Below are positions 1 to 10,227 of a stretch of DNA of 64,000 nt, in pieces. Under the pieces are notes generated by a model. It saw only the letters and a program-made list of their open reading frames with translations. It had not been told where the DNA came from and made no database searches. Source of the stretch: Mesaphorura yosii (taxonomy: Eukaryota > Arthropoda > Collembola > Poduromorpha > Tullbergiidae); assembly GCA_009869945.1 (NCBI GenBank), contig WIXG01000081.1, forward strand, positions 1-64,000. The letters run 5' to 3'. Position 1 is the first letter of the stretch; every line of letters starts with the position of its first letter. Position numbers and translations under genes: made by a program.

Positions 1-484
1 CGGCTTTGTGCAGGGGATGCGATGCGAAGTGAAGCGGCTTCATTTTCTTCCAGCTTTTGAGCAGATCAACAAACTGCTGGTGCTTCGATCCGATGAAAAT
101 GCACGTGAACGAGCCTATCATGTAAAAGAACGCCATGGAGTAAGAGCGCGCAAACTCCGTCGGGGTCTCCTTTTTTGACCGAAATATATTGACGACCCCG
201 ACACAGAAGTTAAAGGTGAGCATGAGTGAAACGAGTTTATTGGAGAAAAATGCGAGACCAAAATGAGTGGCACTCAGGTTCTCGGCGCGCGGACTCCTGG
301 AGTAAAGACCGTCGACTGGCAGGATGCCCAACAGCCGCCCAAATCGAAGGATGGCCCGGAGAGACGTGCACAAGTCTTCATGATTTAGAGCGCCTACGCC
401 TGCGCCTTCGCTGTTTGGATCTATTTTGCTGTCTCTGCGGAGTCCTTCGTCTTGTTCACTCGGCTTTACTTCTATGAAGCTCAT
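1..484 (-). CDS. gustatory-receptor-like protein, N-terminal part (runs off the window)
   Basis: An ATG at 484-482 opens a frame without a stop to the window edge, giving 161 codons. The first 40 or so residues are hydrophilic. Then comes a segment of the form LRAILRFGRLLGILPVDG, which resembles the start of insect gustatory receptors (7tm_7), where a conserved L..GlhPv-type stretch precedes TM1. Two hydrophobic segments follow: about residues 85-107 (starts FGLAFFSNKLVSLML) and about 125-140 (AFFYMIGSFTCIFIG). A basic stretch, KSWKKMKPLH, lies after the second one. Proteins of this family are plasma-membrane ligand-gated channels in chemosensory cells. The assignment rests on the N-terminal pattern only, because the diagnostic C-terminal TYhhhhQF motif lies outside the window. 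Another multi-TM receptor is possible. The gene is divergent from the amidohydrolase gene that starts at 1011. Confidence 0.55.
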   Translation of the reverse strand, partial: MSFIEVKPSEQDEGLRRDSKIDPNSEGAGVGALNHEDLCTSLRAILRFGRLLGILPVDGLYSRSPRAENLSATHFGLAFFSNKLVSLMLTFNFCVGVVNIFRSKKETPTEFARSYSMAFFYMIGSFTCIFIGSKHQQFVDLLKSWKKMKPLHFASHPLHKA

Positions 485-1010
485 TACTTTATTACTAGCC
501 GTTTTTGGCTTCCTATGATTAGAAATATAATCCCTTGTAAGTTGATCGCCGATCTGATCCATGATTTGTCAAACTGAGAGACGGTTTTTCATTGTAGCTC
601 GCATGGAGCCACTGTTTAGCCACCTTAATCACATTAATGCATGCTTAGTTTCGCCACACACTACTGTGGTAAGTGGAAAACACATTTTCGAAATGGGAAA
701 CGAGTGCAAAGTGCAGATACAGAACCAACCCATCAGCGCAGCGGAATCAATTCCATCTGGGAAGCAAGCAATCGCAATTGCAAATTGACGCACACCCAAA
801 ATAATAATTACTTAGAAGCTGAAGGAGCATTTTTTAGCGCTGAGAGCTTAACATGATTCTCTAATCTTGACATTATAGCAAGGAATAAAAGTTTAATCTT
901 GAAGCGAGCGGTAACGAACTTTCATTCATCACCTTCATCTGAATTGATATCATCCCCCGAATTTCAATTATTCACTCAGTGTATTTTCGACTAGACAACC
1001 AGAGCCAAGA
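485..1010. other. divergent intergenic region
   Basis: These 526 bases lie between two divergently transcribed genes and should hold both promoters. I see no convincing TATA box or initiator and no coding signal. The short frames here have no splice sites or recognisable motifs. Confidence 0.5.
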
Positions 1011-1915
1011 ATGGCGAAGCAACTGATCACAAAATCAATCGACGCCTGGTGTCAAATTGCTTACCCACCCTTTCTGAAGGGCGTCCCCGAAGTTCATCGC
1101 TTGCTCATTCAGTCCAAGACCCCAACTGCGCTTTTCGAGAAGGGGCTGAGCCCCGAGCAGACTGTGGTGATGATGGATGAAGCCGGCATCGACAAAGTAT
1201 GCCTCAGCGCCTGGTACCGTCCCGGCCTGACAGTGATAAGCAACGAAGTGGTGCACGAGTTCACGAAAAAGTACCCTCAGCGGTTTATCGGGATTGCCGG
1301 CGTCAATCTTCTAAATCCCGTCGAAGCGTGTCGTCAGCTTGAGAGAGCCGTGAAAGATTTTGGGTTCCGTGGACTACGGGTTATTCCATGGCTCTGGAAT
1401 CTGCCACCGAATGATAAGCACTACTACCCACTCTTTGTGAAGTGCATCGAGCTGGATGTGCCGTTCTTCACCCAAGTTGGTAAGTTTCCAGACTGATTAG
1501 CGACTAACTTGTCCGCTAGAGCGTGTATTATTGCTGACTGTCAGGTCACACGGGCCCGCTCTGCCCTTCGGAGCCTGGTCGACCAATTCCGTACCTCGAC
1601 GAGGTGGCGCTAACTTTTCCAGAGCTCAAGATCGTTGGAGGTCACATCGGATACCCATGGACCAATGAAATGATTGCCGTATGCTGGAAGCATGCCAACG
1701 TTTTCATTGATACATCCGCCTACCTGCCGCGATACTACCCGCCGGAGCTCATCCATTACATGAAATCTTATGGCCAGGACAAAGTCTGCTTCGGAACCAA
1801 TTTCCCACAGCTGGGCTGGAAATCGAGCATGGACCAAGTGAAGGAGCTCAAACTGAGTCCAGAAATTGAAAAGAAGTTCTTGCACGACAATATCGCTCGT
1901 ATCTTAAGACTGTGA
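1011..1915 (+). CDS. amidohydrolase-2 family (TIM-barrel) protein, bacterial type
   Basis: Two exons, 1011-1479 and 1545-1915, join across a 65-base GT..AG intron to encode 279 residues; the split codon is a glycine. The protein resembles the amidohydrolase-2 branch (the ACMSD-like group of metal-dependent hydrolases) found in soil bacteria. Visible family features, in order, are GLRVIPWLWNLPPNDKHYYP (about 120-140), QVGHTGPLCPSEPGRPIPYL just after the splice, LKIVGGHIGYPW and DKVCFGTNFP. The H in GHTG and the H in GGHIG are plausible metal ligands. The N-terminal HxH of classical amidohydrolases is absent; the sequence there reads IDAW, so activity is uncertain. The start ATG follows the leader with an A at -3 (agaATGG). 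A poly(A) signal lies at 2003-2008. The substrate is unknown. The gene may have come from bacteria; the intron shows it sits in eukaryotic DNA and is not a contaminant. Confidence 0.85.
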
Positions 1916-2002
1916 CATGAGTCCGTGAGAATTCTGAGAATCGTCTTTCGATATTATTGGTAACACAGATTGAATTGGATGTAGAGATTAGTTGATTAGG
2001 TC

Positions 2003-2008
2003 AATAAA
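2003..2008 (+). promoter_or_regulatory. poly(A) signal AATAAA of the amidohydrolase gene
   Basis: AATAAA lies 88 bases after the stop codon. Cleavage 10-30 bases downstream would fall inside the last codons of the convergent gene, whose stop is at 2019. Confidence 0.7.
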
Positions 2009-2018
2009 ATCATTCTGA

Positions 2019-4044
2019 TCACACTTTCTTTGATGCGGCCACTGCTTGTGCTTCGAAATTTCGGACTTTTTTCAGGTATTCGTCGTCTGCGGTGGCGGTG
2101 CTGGCCGGCCTTAAATTCTTGGCCTTTCGTCGTGGAAATGTTATTTTTGGCAGAGGTCGTGCGGGTTGCCGCCCGCCGTCTGCAGGAGTCTCGGCCAGCA
2201 TGTGCTTCAGCTGCTCGGCGCTGTCGACATCGGCTGCGGCCGCGCCCACGCTTTCTTGTCGCTGAGTATGCGGATAGTAGTTTTGGTTTTGGCTGGCGGC
2301 GTTGGCTTCGCGTTCGTGATCTTCGTCCACGGCAGCCTGCAATCGGTTGAATGAGCCCTCAATGTCAGGCAAGAGCGGACTCCCTCGCCCGTCCAGTGTA
2401 TTTTCCACCTGCATTGCTTTGTTGTCCGCTTCCATGCCCGAATTCATGTCGTCGAGTTTCTGCAAGTTCTGACTTCTTCCTAAAACTAACGTTTGCTGCT
2501 TTTGTCTTGCATCAACCTCGGCGTTCAGAGCGTGTAAAATCTTTGTCGTCAGATCTTCGTCCTTATTGGCTGTCGCTGTCCCCTCTCGTTCGTGTTGGCG
2601 CTCCAGTTTCAGGTTGCTCGCCCGCCGGAGGTCGGCCAAGATTGTGGCAAGCTGCTGCGCGTGGGTTGGATCGACGTGCGACACGTGTGCCGTCCCGCTT
2701 GATAAATCTTTCAGGTCATCAACCATTTCCAAGATTTTACGCTCTTGCTCCTCCCAGTTTAGTTTCTGCGCCTCAGTCTTCCCAAATACTTCGAGTTCTT
2801 GAATTGCCTTCTTCAATTCCTGTTTCTCTTCGTCTTCGATATTGTTGGGCTTGAAATCACTCGATTTCTGACTTGCTTCTTGGCCTTGACTTGGGCTCCG
2901 AATAGAATCACGCATTTCTTGGGCATCGGCGCCAGACCCGGTCGTAGTCGAATTTGGATTTATTTTGTGTCCTTGTCCGTGCTTCTTTTCCCATTCGCGC
3001 TGTAATCCCGCCAGCGTCCGATTCAAGTCACGAGCCTCCATTTGCTTGCCGTAGTGCCTTCTCCAACTTGCTTCCAGTTCATCGATGATGTGATTCAATT
3101 CCATGGGGCTTATCGCAGGCGCACGCGTGCGAGTTGAGCTGATTGATTTACTCGCTTCTTCAGCATTTTCATTCTGCAAAACATCGACGACGTACTTCGC
3201 AAAATCTGGCGGCAACCTGCCCACCAAACCCTGGAGGATCATGCGGAGCTCTGGTGACTTGATTTTCGCTGAGACAGTGGCGCTGGAGCCAGAAGCGGGA
3301 GCAGGACCAACGAGTTTGGGGACTTTTTCCGGTTTGTAGCCAAACTTTATGAAGAGCTCACGAAGTGCGCCCAGCCACTTTTCATGGCCATTGCCGGTGA
3401 TTCGGAAATCCGAGCCCGCCTTGGATGTAGTAGGATTTGGGCTCGGACTGGGCGGTATCGACTCAGCTTGCAGTTTTGATTCTGGAATCGGTTTTCGAGT
3501 ATGCATTTGCTTCTCTACATGCACCTCTTCTTTCTTAACCGCCAGCGCTGCTGATTGTTTTGTCTTCGTTCTCCCCGTTGTCTTTTCGGTTTCGCCCTTC
3601 TCCAAATTATCCAAATCCCCTTCATCTTCGTACTCATCCTCAGAATCCCCTGCATTGCTCTCCTTATCCATTTCCTGCCTATTTGTTTCAATCCGTTCAA
3701 AATCCGGCGAGCTTGAGCGAGTAGTTGCGCCCACATTTGTCTGATTGCGGTCAGTGTCAACGGCACCATGACTGTGTTTGTGTAGCACCGACCTGGAAGA
3801 GCGAGCAGGCTCCGCTGTAAGATTTTGCTCCGTTGCTGCTGATTTACCCCGAACCGCTAAATAATACACAAAGACTGCGAGGGGATTAGCCAGCCTTGCT
3901 TGTAGGAGTTGGGAAAACCAGAGTAGGGCTTAGAGGAGGAGGCCATGGCCACTTACGGGATACCACCGCTAACGTCAAGACTGCCAACACGATCACCAAC
4001 AGAATTCGCTGAAGTATGTACCTCTTTGGGGGCGTCCAAGGCAT
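2019..4044 (-). CDS. type II single-pass membrane protein with long charged coiled-coil-like region, unknown function
   Basis: Two exons on the minus strand, 4044-3957 and 3874-2019, are joined across an 82-base intron whose minus-strand ends are GTAAGT..CGCAG. They encode 647 residues. The first exon adds the true ATG and most of a membrane anchor: MPWTPPKRYILQR, then a hydrophobic run to about residue 36, completed by FVYYLAV in exon 2. The short basic N-terminus predicts a cytoplasmic N-end and a lumenal or extracellular bulk. The rest is polar, with an acidic patch near 95-115 (SEDEYEDEGDLDNLEKGE), Pro/Ser-rich linkers, and several E/K/Q-rich stretches likely to form coiled coils (about 295-470). 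I recognise no enzymatic domain. The layout recalls Golgi integral proteins of the GOLM1/GOLIM4 kind, but this is a similarity of form only. The 3' end converges on the amidohydrolase gene. Confidence 0.75.
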
Positions 4045-6448
4045 TCTTTATTATTGCACTTGATTTTATCCACAATTATCTTCATGTGTATTGCTAAATT
4101 AATTAAGGTTCGGTTTCAGGTTCATTAAATAAAATTGCTGAATTCCAATTCGTAGTTCAGTTTTGTTTCAATTTCCATTGATTGACTGGATTGACTTGTG
4201 TCACCCGAAAGTTCAAAGCCGCTAAAAATCCGAATCGGACTCGTGTTAGCAGGAGGCCGATCTATTTGGAAGGAGTTTTGCCATATACAGATAGCGAATT
4301 AGAGTTCAGTTAATTATTATTGTCATGGGCATTTGATTCAATTAAGACTGCATTCCTTCGCGTCGATAATTTGACCGTACTAAATGCATATTGAAAGCAC
4401 AGTAAATTCTTCGTGAAAATCGTTCTTGGTGCATTGCGAGCTTGCAGAAAACCTGCCTTACTCGAGTAAAACTGCATTTTCAGTCGGTGATTTATTGTAA
4501 TTACCTGCTGCACCTGACAAAAGGGTGACATATGCAACAAGATTTGGCAAACACGGTAAACCTGAAGATTTTATGGCTTTTGTGCAAAAAAATTGGGCTC
4601 AAATCACTGAAATCACTCAAACTCGTCTCAACCGCAATCGCATGAAAATTGCCACCGAGCTGAAGCTGAGCTTCATTGTGACAATTCTCTTCCTAAATGC
4701 AAATGTCAATTCTCGTTATTCGTGAATTCTGAATTTGAAAATTGTAATTCAACTCGTCGCATTTCCCATTCAACAAAAGTCTTGTCAAGTCGCGCGCAAG
4801 AATAGAAATGTAAAATTAAAATTATGCGTGTTGGGATTGGGGTCAGCTACAAATGCAATTTTTCTGTAGGACGATTCTCTTCTCACGGAATTCCTCTAAC
4901 TCCAACGCAAAACAGAAAACAATAATTATGAATTATGGTAATAACTTTCAATCGGAAGTGCATGATTTAATGGAGCCAGCCTAGCCATGAGACTCTTTCA
5001 CTTTGATTTCTGCTTTTCTGCCTTCTGTATGCCTACATGCATTGTGTCTTGTGTGTTAGAAATTGTCCCATTGTGCTGACAATTGCGAAAATTCATATCG
5101 CCGGTCGAATCATCATCATTCATCAAATCACCAGCCATTATCTACCCTATTCACCTATTCAGCCATTCACATTCCCATAACGGCAGACAAAAGTCGTGTT
5201 CAGTGTTCATTCAAGCAGCAGGGCGTTAGTTAATAAAATTTACTTGGACTCGAAGTCGAAGTCGAAGAATACACCATTTAAAAAACAATGACGGTCATAA
5301 TTACATCGCAATCGCACGTACGAAAACCCAACCCATATCGTACGATTTAATCATTCGAGTACATCAATTGCGTAGAAGGTGGAATTACAGTAGAAATCAC
5401 GATTTGACCACGCCAAAGGTAAGCAGCAGCCTTTTGTGCTGTGCTTTGTGGCTCGCCATTCGTCATTTGTGTTTATGCTATCGCTAAGCCATGCATGCAT
5501 AAATCAAGAATTGTATTGCCAATTGCGTTTTGCGTATTTTGCATTTTGCATTTTACGAGTGCGTGGTAAGAAGGCTGAGTATCTGCGCGAGTTCATTTTT
5601 ACCTGTGTACCTGTGTATTTACCTGTGTGATTTGCGCGTTGCGTAATGGGCCTGAGAGTTTTTGCAATCCAAGCCAAGGCAGGAGTTAAAAGTCAATTTA
5701 GTCTGGTTTGGTTACTTCCTGAGGTTACAACAACAAAGTTCTCCAAGCTTAAGTGTGATAGAGCATTGCATTGAAGTAAGTTTTGTTTACCTGCTGGTTT
5801 TAAGCCTGTACGCACGTGCTTTCATTGTAAAAGTGAGTAGCTAGCGGCCTGCTTGGCGAGGATAAACAGTGCCAAAGCATAAGATCTGGGTCAATAATAA
5901 GGCGAGACGCGACAACACCAACACTGAAAGTGAGTCCGAATTTCACTCGTTCCAGTTCCTTGCCTTACGCTTAGCTTGGCGAATGATTCATTCATTCGTT
6001 CGTTGGCCTTTTGCTTTTACGCTACGAATACGAGAAAGAGAAAAGCTCTCCAGGAAATCGTATCGTACAATATTCATTAGCGTTACGTCATTTGTAATGA
6101 AATCAATTTAGGCAGGGTAGAAGCTCTAGTCTTCGCGTCAGCGTCTGTACGAATTACTAGGGTTATTATTATTGAACTAATTAACGCTAGGTTGTAAAAT
6201 ACCTACTGAAAGACATCGTGATTCGTGACTGTGTTCAAATAACCACAACCGGCTCAATAATGTTATTGTTGCAATAATTATTTAGTGAACTACACGTTAG
6301 GATTCGGTTATCGGTTTTATTGTGAATATTAATTACAAAGTTGACATCTTAAACGTCCAGGTTCCAAGTTCCAATTACAACTCCACTGCCCACCCGATTG
6401 CCTTTAGTCGTATCCGGACTCGGTCCCGGATACATCAACGCTCCATAA
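4045..6448. other. intergenic region and probable 5' leader of GK5
   Basis: No coding sequence is supported here. Upstream of 4044 lies the promoter of the minus-strand membrane protein. A good donor (AAAG/GTAAGC) at 5420 suggests a noncoding first exon, perhaps of the GK5 transcript, spliced over a leader intron to a point before 6449. That link is inference. The sequence is A+T-rich. Confidence 0.4.
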
Positions 6449-8619
6449 ATGAGTGGACAAGGCGATGCTGCTCAAGAGAAAGATCAACAATACGTGATAG
6501 CGTTGGACGTGGGAAGCTCAACCGTACGCTCAATTATATTTAACCAACAAGTCCAGGTCTGCGGAGAGGAAAGCGTGCCGGTAAAGATTGCGATTTCATA
6601 AACTTAATGCATAATGAGTCACGCCATGATTTTGATTGATTTGAGACGTTATTATGTGTCAATTATAGATCCGAGTCGAGTACCCGAAACCCGGATGGCT
6701 CGAAATCAGGCCAGATGTTCTCTGGGAACAGGTCGTCCATGTTATTAAGACGGCAGTACACAGTAAGTCATTCAGTTTCATGATTATGATTATTGTCATT
6801 TGTCACTGACACTGATTAGAGACATTAATTCATGTCGTGTGCATGTGTTTTCGTGTTTTGCTGAAACAGAGGCCAATATTTCACCTTCACAAATCAAAGC
6901 CATGAGCATCTCCACGCAGCGATGCGCCTTCCTCTGCTGGGACACTAACAACAATGATAATGAGCCACTTCATAACATTATTAGTTGGAAAGATCTCAGA
7001 GCAGCTGACCTGGTGAACGAATGGAATAATTCCTTCTATTTCAATGTAAACTCTTTTAATTCGATTCGCTCTTGATGGCAAATGGCATGTGGCTTGAATT
7101 GAGCAATGATGTTTGATTTCACAGAGCTTTCGCCGAATCTGCAAGATTTTGTACACGCTGACGAGGAAGAAGCGTTACCTTGCCGGAAGTGTGCTGAAAG
7201 TAATGAACGAGCAGGTGGTGATGAGGCTTGTCTGGGTTCTCCAAAACGTGCCCGGAATTCGAGAGAAGATTGCCTTGAACCAAGTCAAATTCGGCACGCT
7301 CGACACATTTCTCATTCATAAATTGACATACGGAGAGTATCACGTTACAGATTATACATGGTCAGTGCTCAGATAATTTTGGTGTGTATTTTGCGAATTA
7401 CGAGTAATTTCTCGTTTTGCTTGCAGTGCATCTGCCACCGGATTTTTCGACCCGTTCGTCCTTCACTGGGCGGACTGGGCTCTGAAAATGTTTTCGATTC
7501 CATCCTCCATTCTGCCGAAACTTGTACCGTCTGCGGGCGAGCATTTTGGTGACTGCCGCATCTTCCCTGGCCATGCAATTCCAATTCTGTCCAGCATGGC
7601 TGACCAGTCATCGTCACTCTTCGGTTCCACGTCCTTCCATCCAGGAAACGTCAAAATGACGCTGGGCACGGGGGCCTTCTTGAATGTGAACACGGGAGCC
7701 AAGCCGCACACGAGCGTGGCTGGAATTTATCCGCTGGTCGCATGGAAGTACGGCAGCGAGTTGGTGTACATGGCCGAAGGCGGCTCGAAGGACAATGGGA
7801 CCATCATCGAATGGGGCAAGACAATTGGTAAGATTAACAACTTAATGGGTGCGGCGAGCGGGCCGGCAGACTGCATGTGGCCAGATTCTGGTTAATGCGT
7901 GAACGTTTGTTTGTGCATATACAGGCTTGTACAACCACGTCGCGGAGTCCAGCGCGATGGCGTTCAGTGTGCCTGATACGCAGGGCGTCTACTTTGTTCC
8001 GGCCTTCAACGGACTTCAGGTATCAAAAAAGATTCAACGAACTTTTGAAGTTAGTTTGCCTTTCTTCTAATAAATTGATCTCTTTTAAAGGCGCCGTACA
8101 ACAGCACCAAGATCTCTGCGGGTTTCATCGGATGCAAGCGAACTACGAAAAAAGCTCACTTGGTTCGAGCAATTCTTGAGAGCCTTGCCTTCCGTGTTCA
8201 TCAACTGCTCAATGTCATGCAAACTGAGGCGGATATCAGCTTCGATTGGATAAGGTAAGAGTTGAAGTGCTACTTCGTAATCCCAATGGGAAATTGCAAA
8301 CCATGGCTGACTGCTAAATCGCTCTTCGCATTTTGCATTTTGCAGAGTCGATGGAGGTGTGTCCCGAAACGATTTCATCCTGCAAACGATCGCCGATCTG
8401 ACTGGCAAGCGAGTCGAGCGTCCATCGCACGTTGAAATGTCTTCGCTGGGCTGCGCGTTCTTGGCAGGCATGCGCGCCGGAATTTGGGCATCGAAGTACG
8501 AGCTGGAAAAGTACTACCGGATTGAGAAGGTGTTTCTGCCAAAGGTTGAGAACGAAGAAAGTATTCAGCAGAGATTCGTCGAATGGGAGTGGGCGATCGA
8601 AAAATTCACGAGCAAATGA
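6449..8619 (+). CDS. GK5: FGGY carbohydrate kinase, glycerol kinase 5-like
   Basis: Eight exons: 6449-6580, 6669-6762, 6870-7045, 7125-7360, 7427-7827, 7925-8019, 8091-8254 and 8346-8619. All seven introns are GT..AG and 66-107 bases long. Together they encode 523 residues, close to vertebrate GK5 (about 529). The N-terminal phosphate-binding motif [10 protein letters not shown], the ISTQR motif, SWKDLRA, the [10 protein letters not shown] segment, [26 protein letters not shown]-site [10 protein letters not shown] and the C-terminal [16 protein letters not shown] segment follow the order of GK5. The family phosphorylates a polyol or sugar with ATP; the physiological substrate of GK5 is less certain than that of glycerol kinase. 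The protein should be cytosolic. The start ATG lies 45 bases before the first motif, with no in-frame alternative that gives a better match. All splice phases keep the frame. Confidence 0.93.
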
Positions 8620-10227
8620 AACGAGGCGAGAAAATGATACCGTCCGCCGTCAGTTACGGAGCCGGCACCGGCATGGCCACAAATTCTAGTCCAAATACTG
8701 TAATGTGAAAGCCAGGCGCTTGCAAATTAGGCAAATTGTAGTTGAGAGCTATACGCTTTATATTTTTTATATCGAACCTTGCTCCACTTGACTTTGGCCT
8801 TTTTATAGGCGACGTTTGCCCTTTAGACGAATTTTCTACTTGACACCGCACATATTGCAGTAAATAGTTGCCATTAATTTTTATACATTGTTACTATTTC
8901 GTAATTTCGTTCCGTACAGGTCATGTCACATGCTAATTATGCTTGCACATCCACATCTTTGCCCTCCCCTTCTAAAAATAGTGCTGACTCATTCCGCATT
9001 TTATCCGGCATCTTAACTGCTAATAATACTCATGTCAAATGTGAAACGTCAAGATTGCAGCTTAATAAAGACATTAAACAACGAAGAAAGCTTGCGACCA
9101 TGCTAATTTTCGGTCAAATGTGGGATTTGAGAGCAAAAGTTGGGATTCAAGAGCGTCAATTTGTTGAATTTGTCCATTTTTAGGTTGATTTTGCAGAATT
9201 TGTTGGTACCTCAACTGTAAATCACGTACCCATTTGGCATTTCGCATTCTCATCTTCATCTCCAGTGCGCAGAGACATTGCGACTAGCAGACGCAGAGAA
9301 TGATCTTGACTAGCTACATGATCAGTGCACCGCACCAAGCACATGCGAGCAGTGAACAGTGCCAAGTGTCCAAAAGTTAGCGCAAGCTCACCTTCAGTTC
9401 TTGGACCGAGAGCCCGACGTGTAGTATGAAACCTGAAAGCGTAGTCGTAGCCGTCAGCCGTAGCGGGTCGAATACAAAATCACATCACACAAGATTCGAT
9501 TCACAGGCACAAGCATAATGCACAATAAATATTATTACATTAAATTGCATTATTGTACTGCGTACGATTAGCACGTTAGCACCACACCAACACCGCACAT
9601 TTTATTTGCATACACCAACACACTCCTGCATCGTGGTTTTTGGGTCAACGCTGCTCCGCTTTGCTGCGATACTCGACGGGAAGCTCCTATTCTCAAGCGA
9701 AATCGAAATTCATATCAATTCTATCGCCGTTGTACTGATTTGCCATTGCCGAGTCTCTGAAGTAAGTTGATGATAACGACGAGGAAAGCAAGGCAGGCGA
9801 GACACGGAGTGGACAAAGTTCTTAAATAAGAAGGTAAGTTTTGCAGTTGCACATTGCAGTTGCACTGAAACATTGCCTGCCTGAAATCTGCGAGTCAATT
9901 AATAAAGTGTGAATTGAGTTTCATAAACATTGTGCAATCATCGTGGAGTGTTGCCAAAAGTTTCATTCACCGATTCAATTTTTGCAGTTGCCGATTTGGA
10001 TTTTGCATTGCTACCGGATCCGGCGCCGGCATCTCAAAGAACCGAACCTTAACAATTAAGCACCTTGCACTGGCAAGTAAGTTCAAGTTCACGAATCCAT
10101 TCTACATGTTTTAAAGATTTCGTAACTAAATTATGCGTGCTTCTTAAGCAGAATGGACAACGGAGAGCATCATTAAACCTGGCCTCGCATCTTTCCAGAC
10201 TTTCCACAACCAGAACTCAGCCGAAAA
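8620..10227. other. intergenic region and probable 5' leader exons of the SmydA-like gene
   Basis: No protein-coding gene is supported. An AATAAA at 9064-9069 could end GK5 transcripts. A donor (GCAA/GTAAGT) at 10077 and an acceptor (TTAAGCAG) ending at 10151 suggest a 75-base intron in the 5' leader of the next gene. Another donor-like site (AGAAG/GTAAGT) lies near 9834. Confidence 0.45.
10153..10176 (+). other. short upstream ORF in the SmydA-like leader
   Basis: After the predicted leader acceptor, an ATG (10153) opens a 7-codon frame, MDNGEHH, ending in TAA. It lies 51 bases before the main start and could lower translation of the main frame. This is seen in the sequence; any effect is inference. 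Confidence 0.35.

Noticed and set aside
8085-8471. Long minus-strand open frame across GK5 exons 7 and 8
   Set aside because: It spans two plus-strand exons and their intron, mirrors conserved kinase codons and has no motif of its own.
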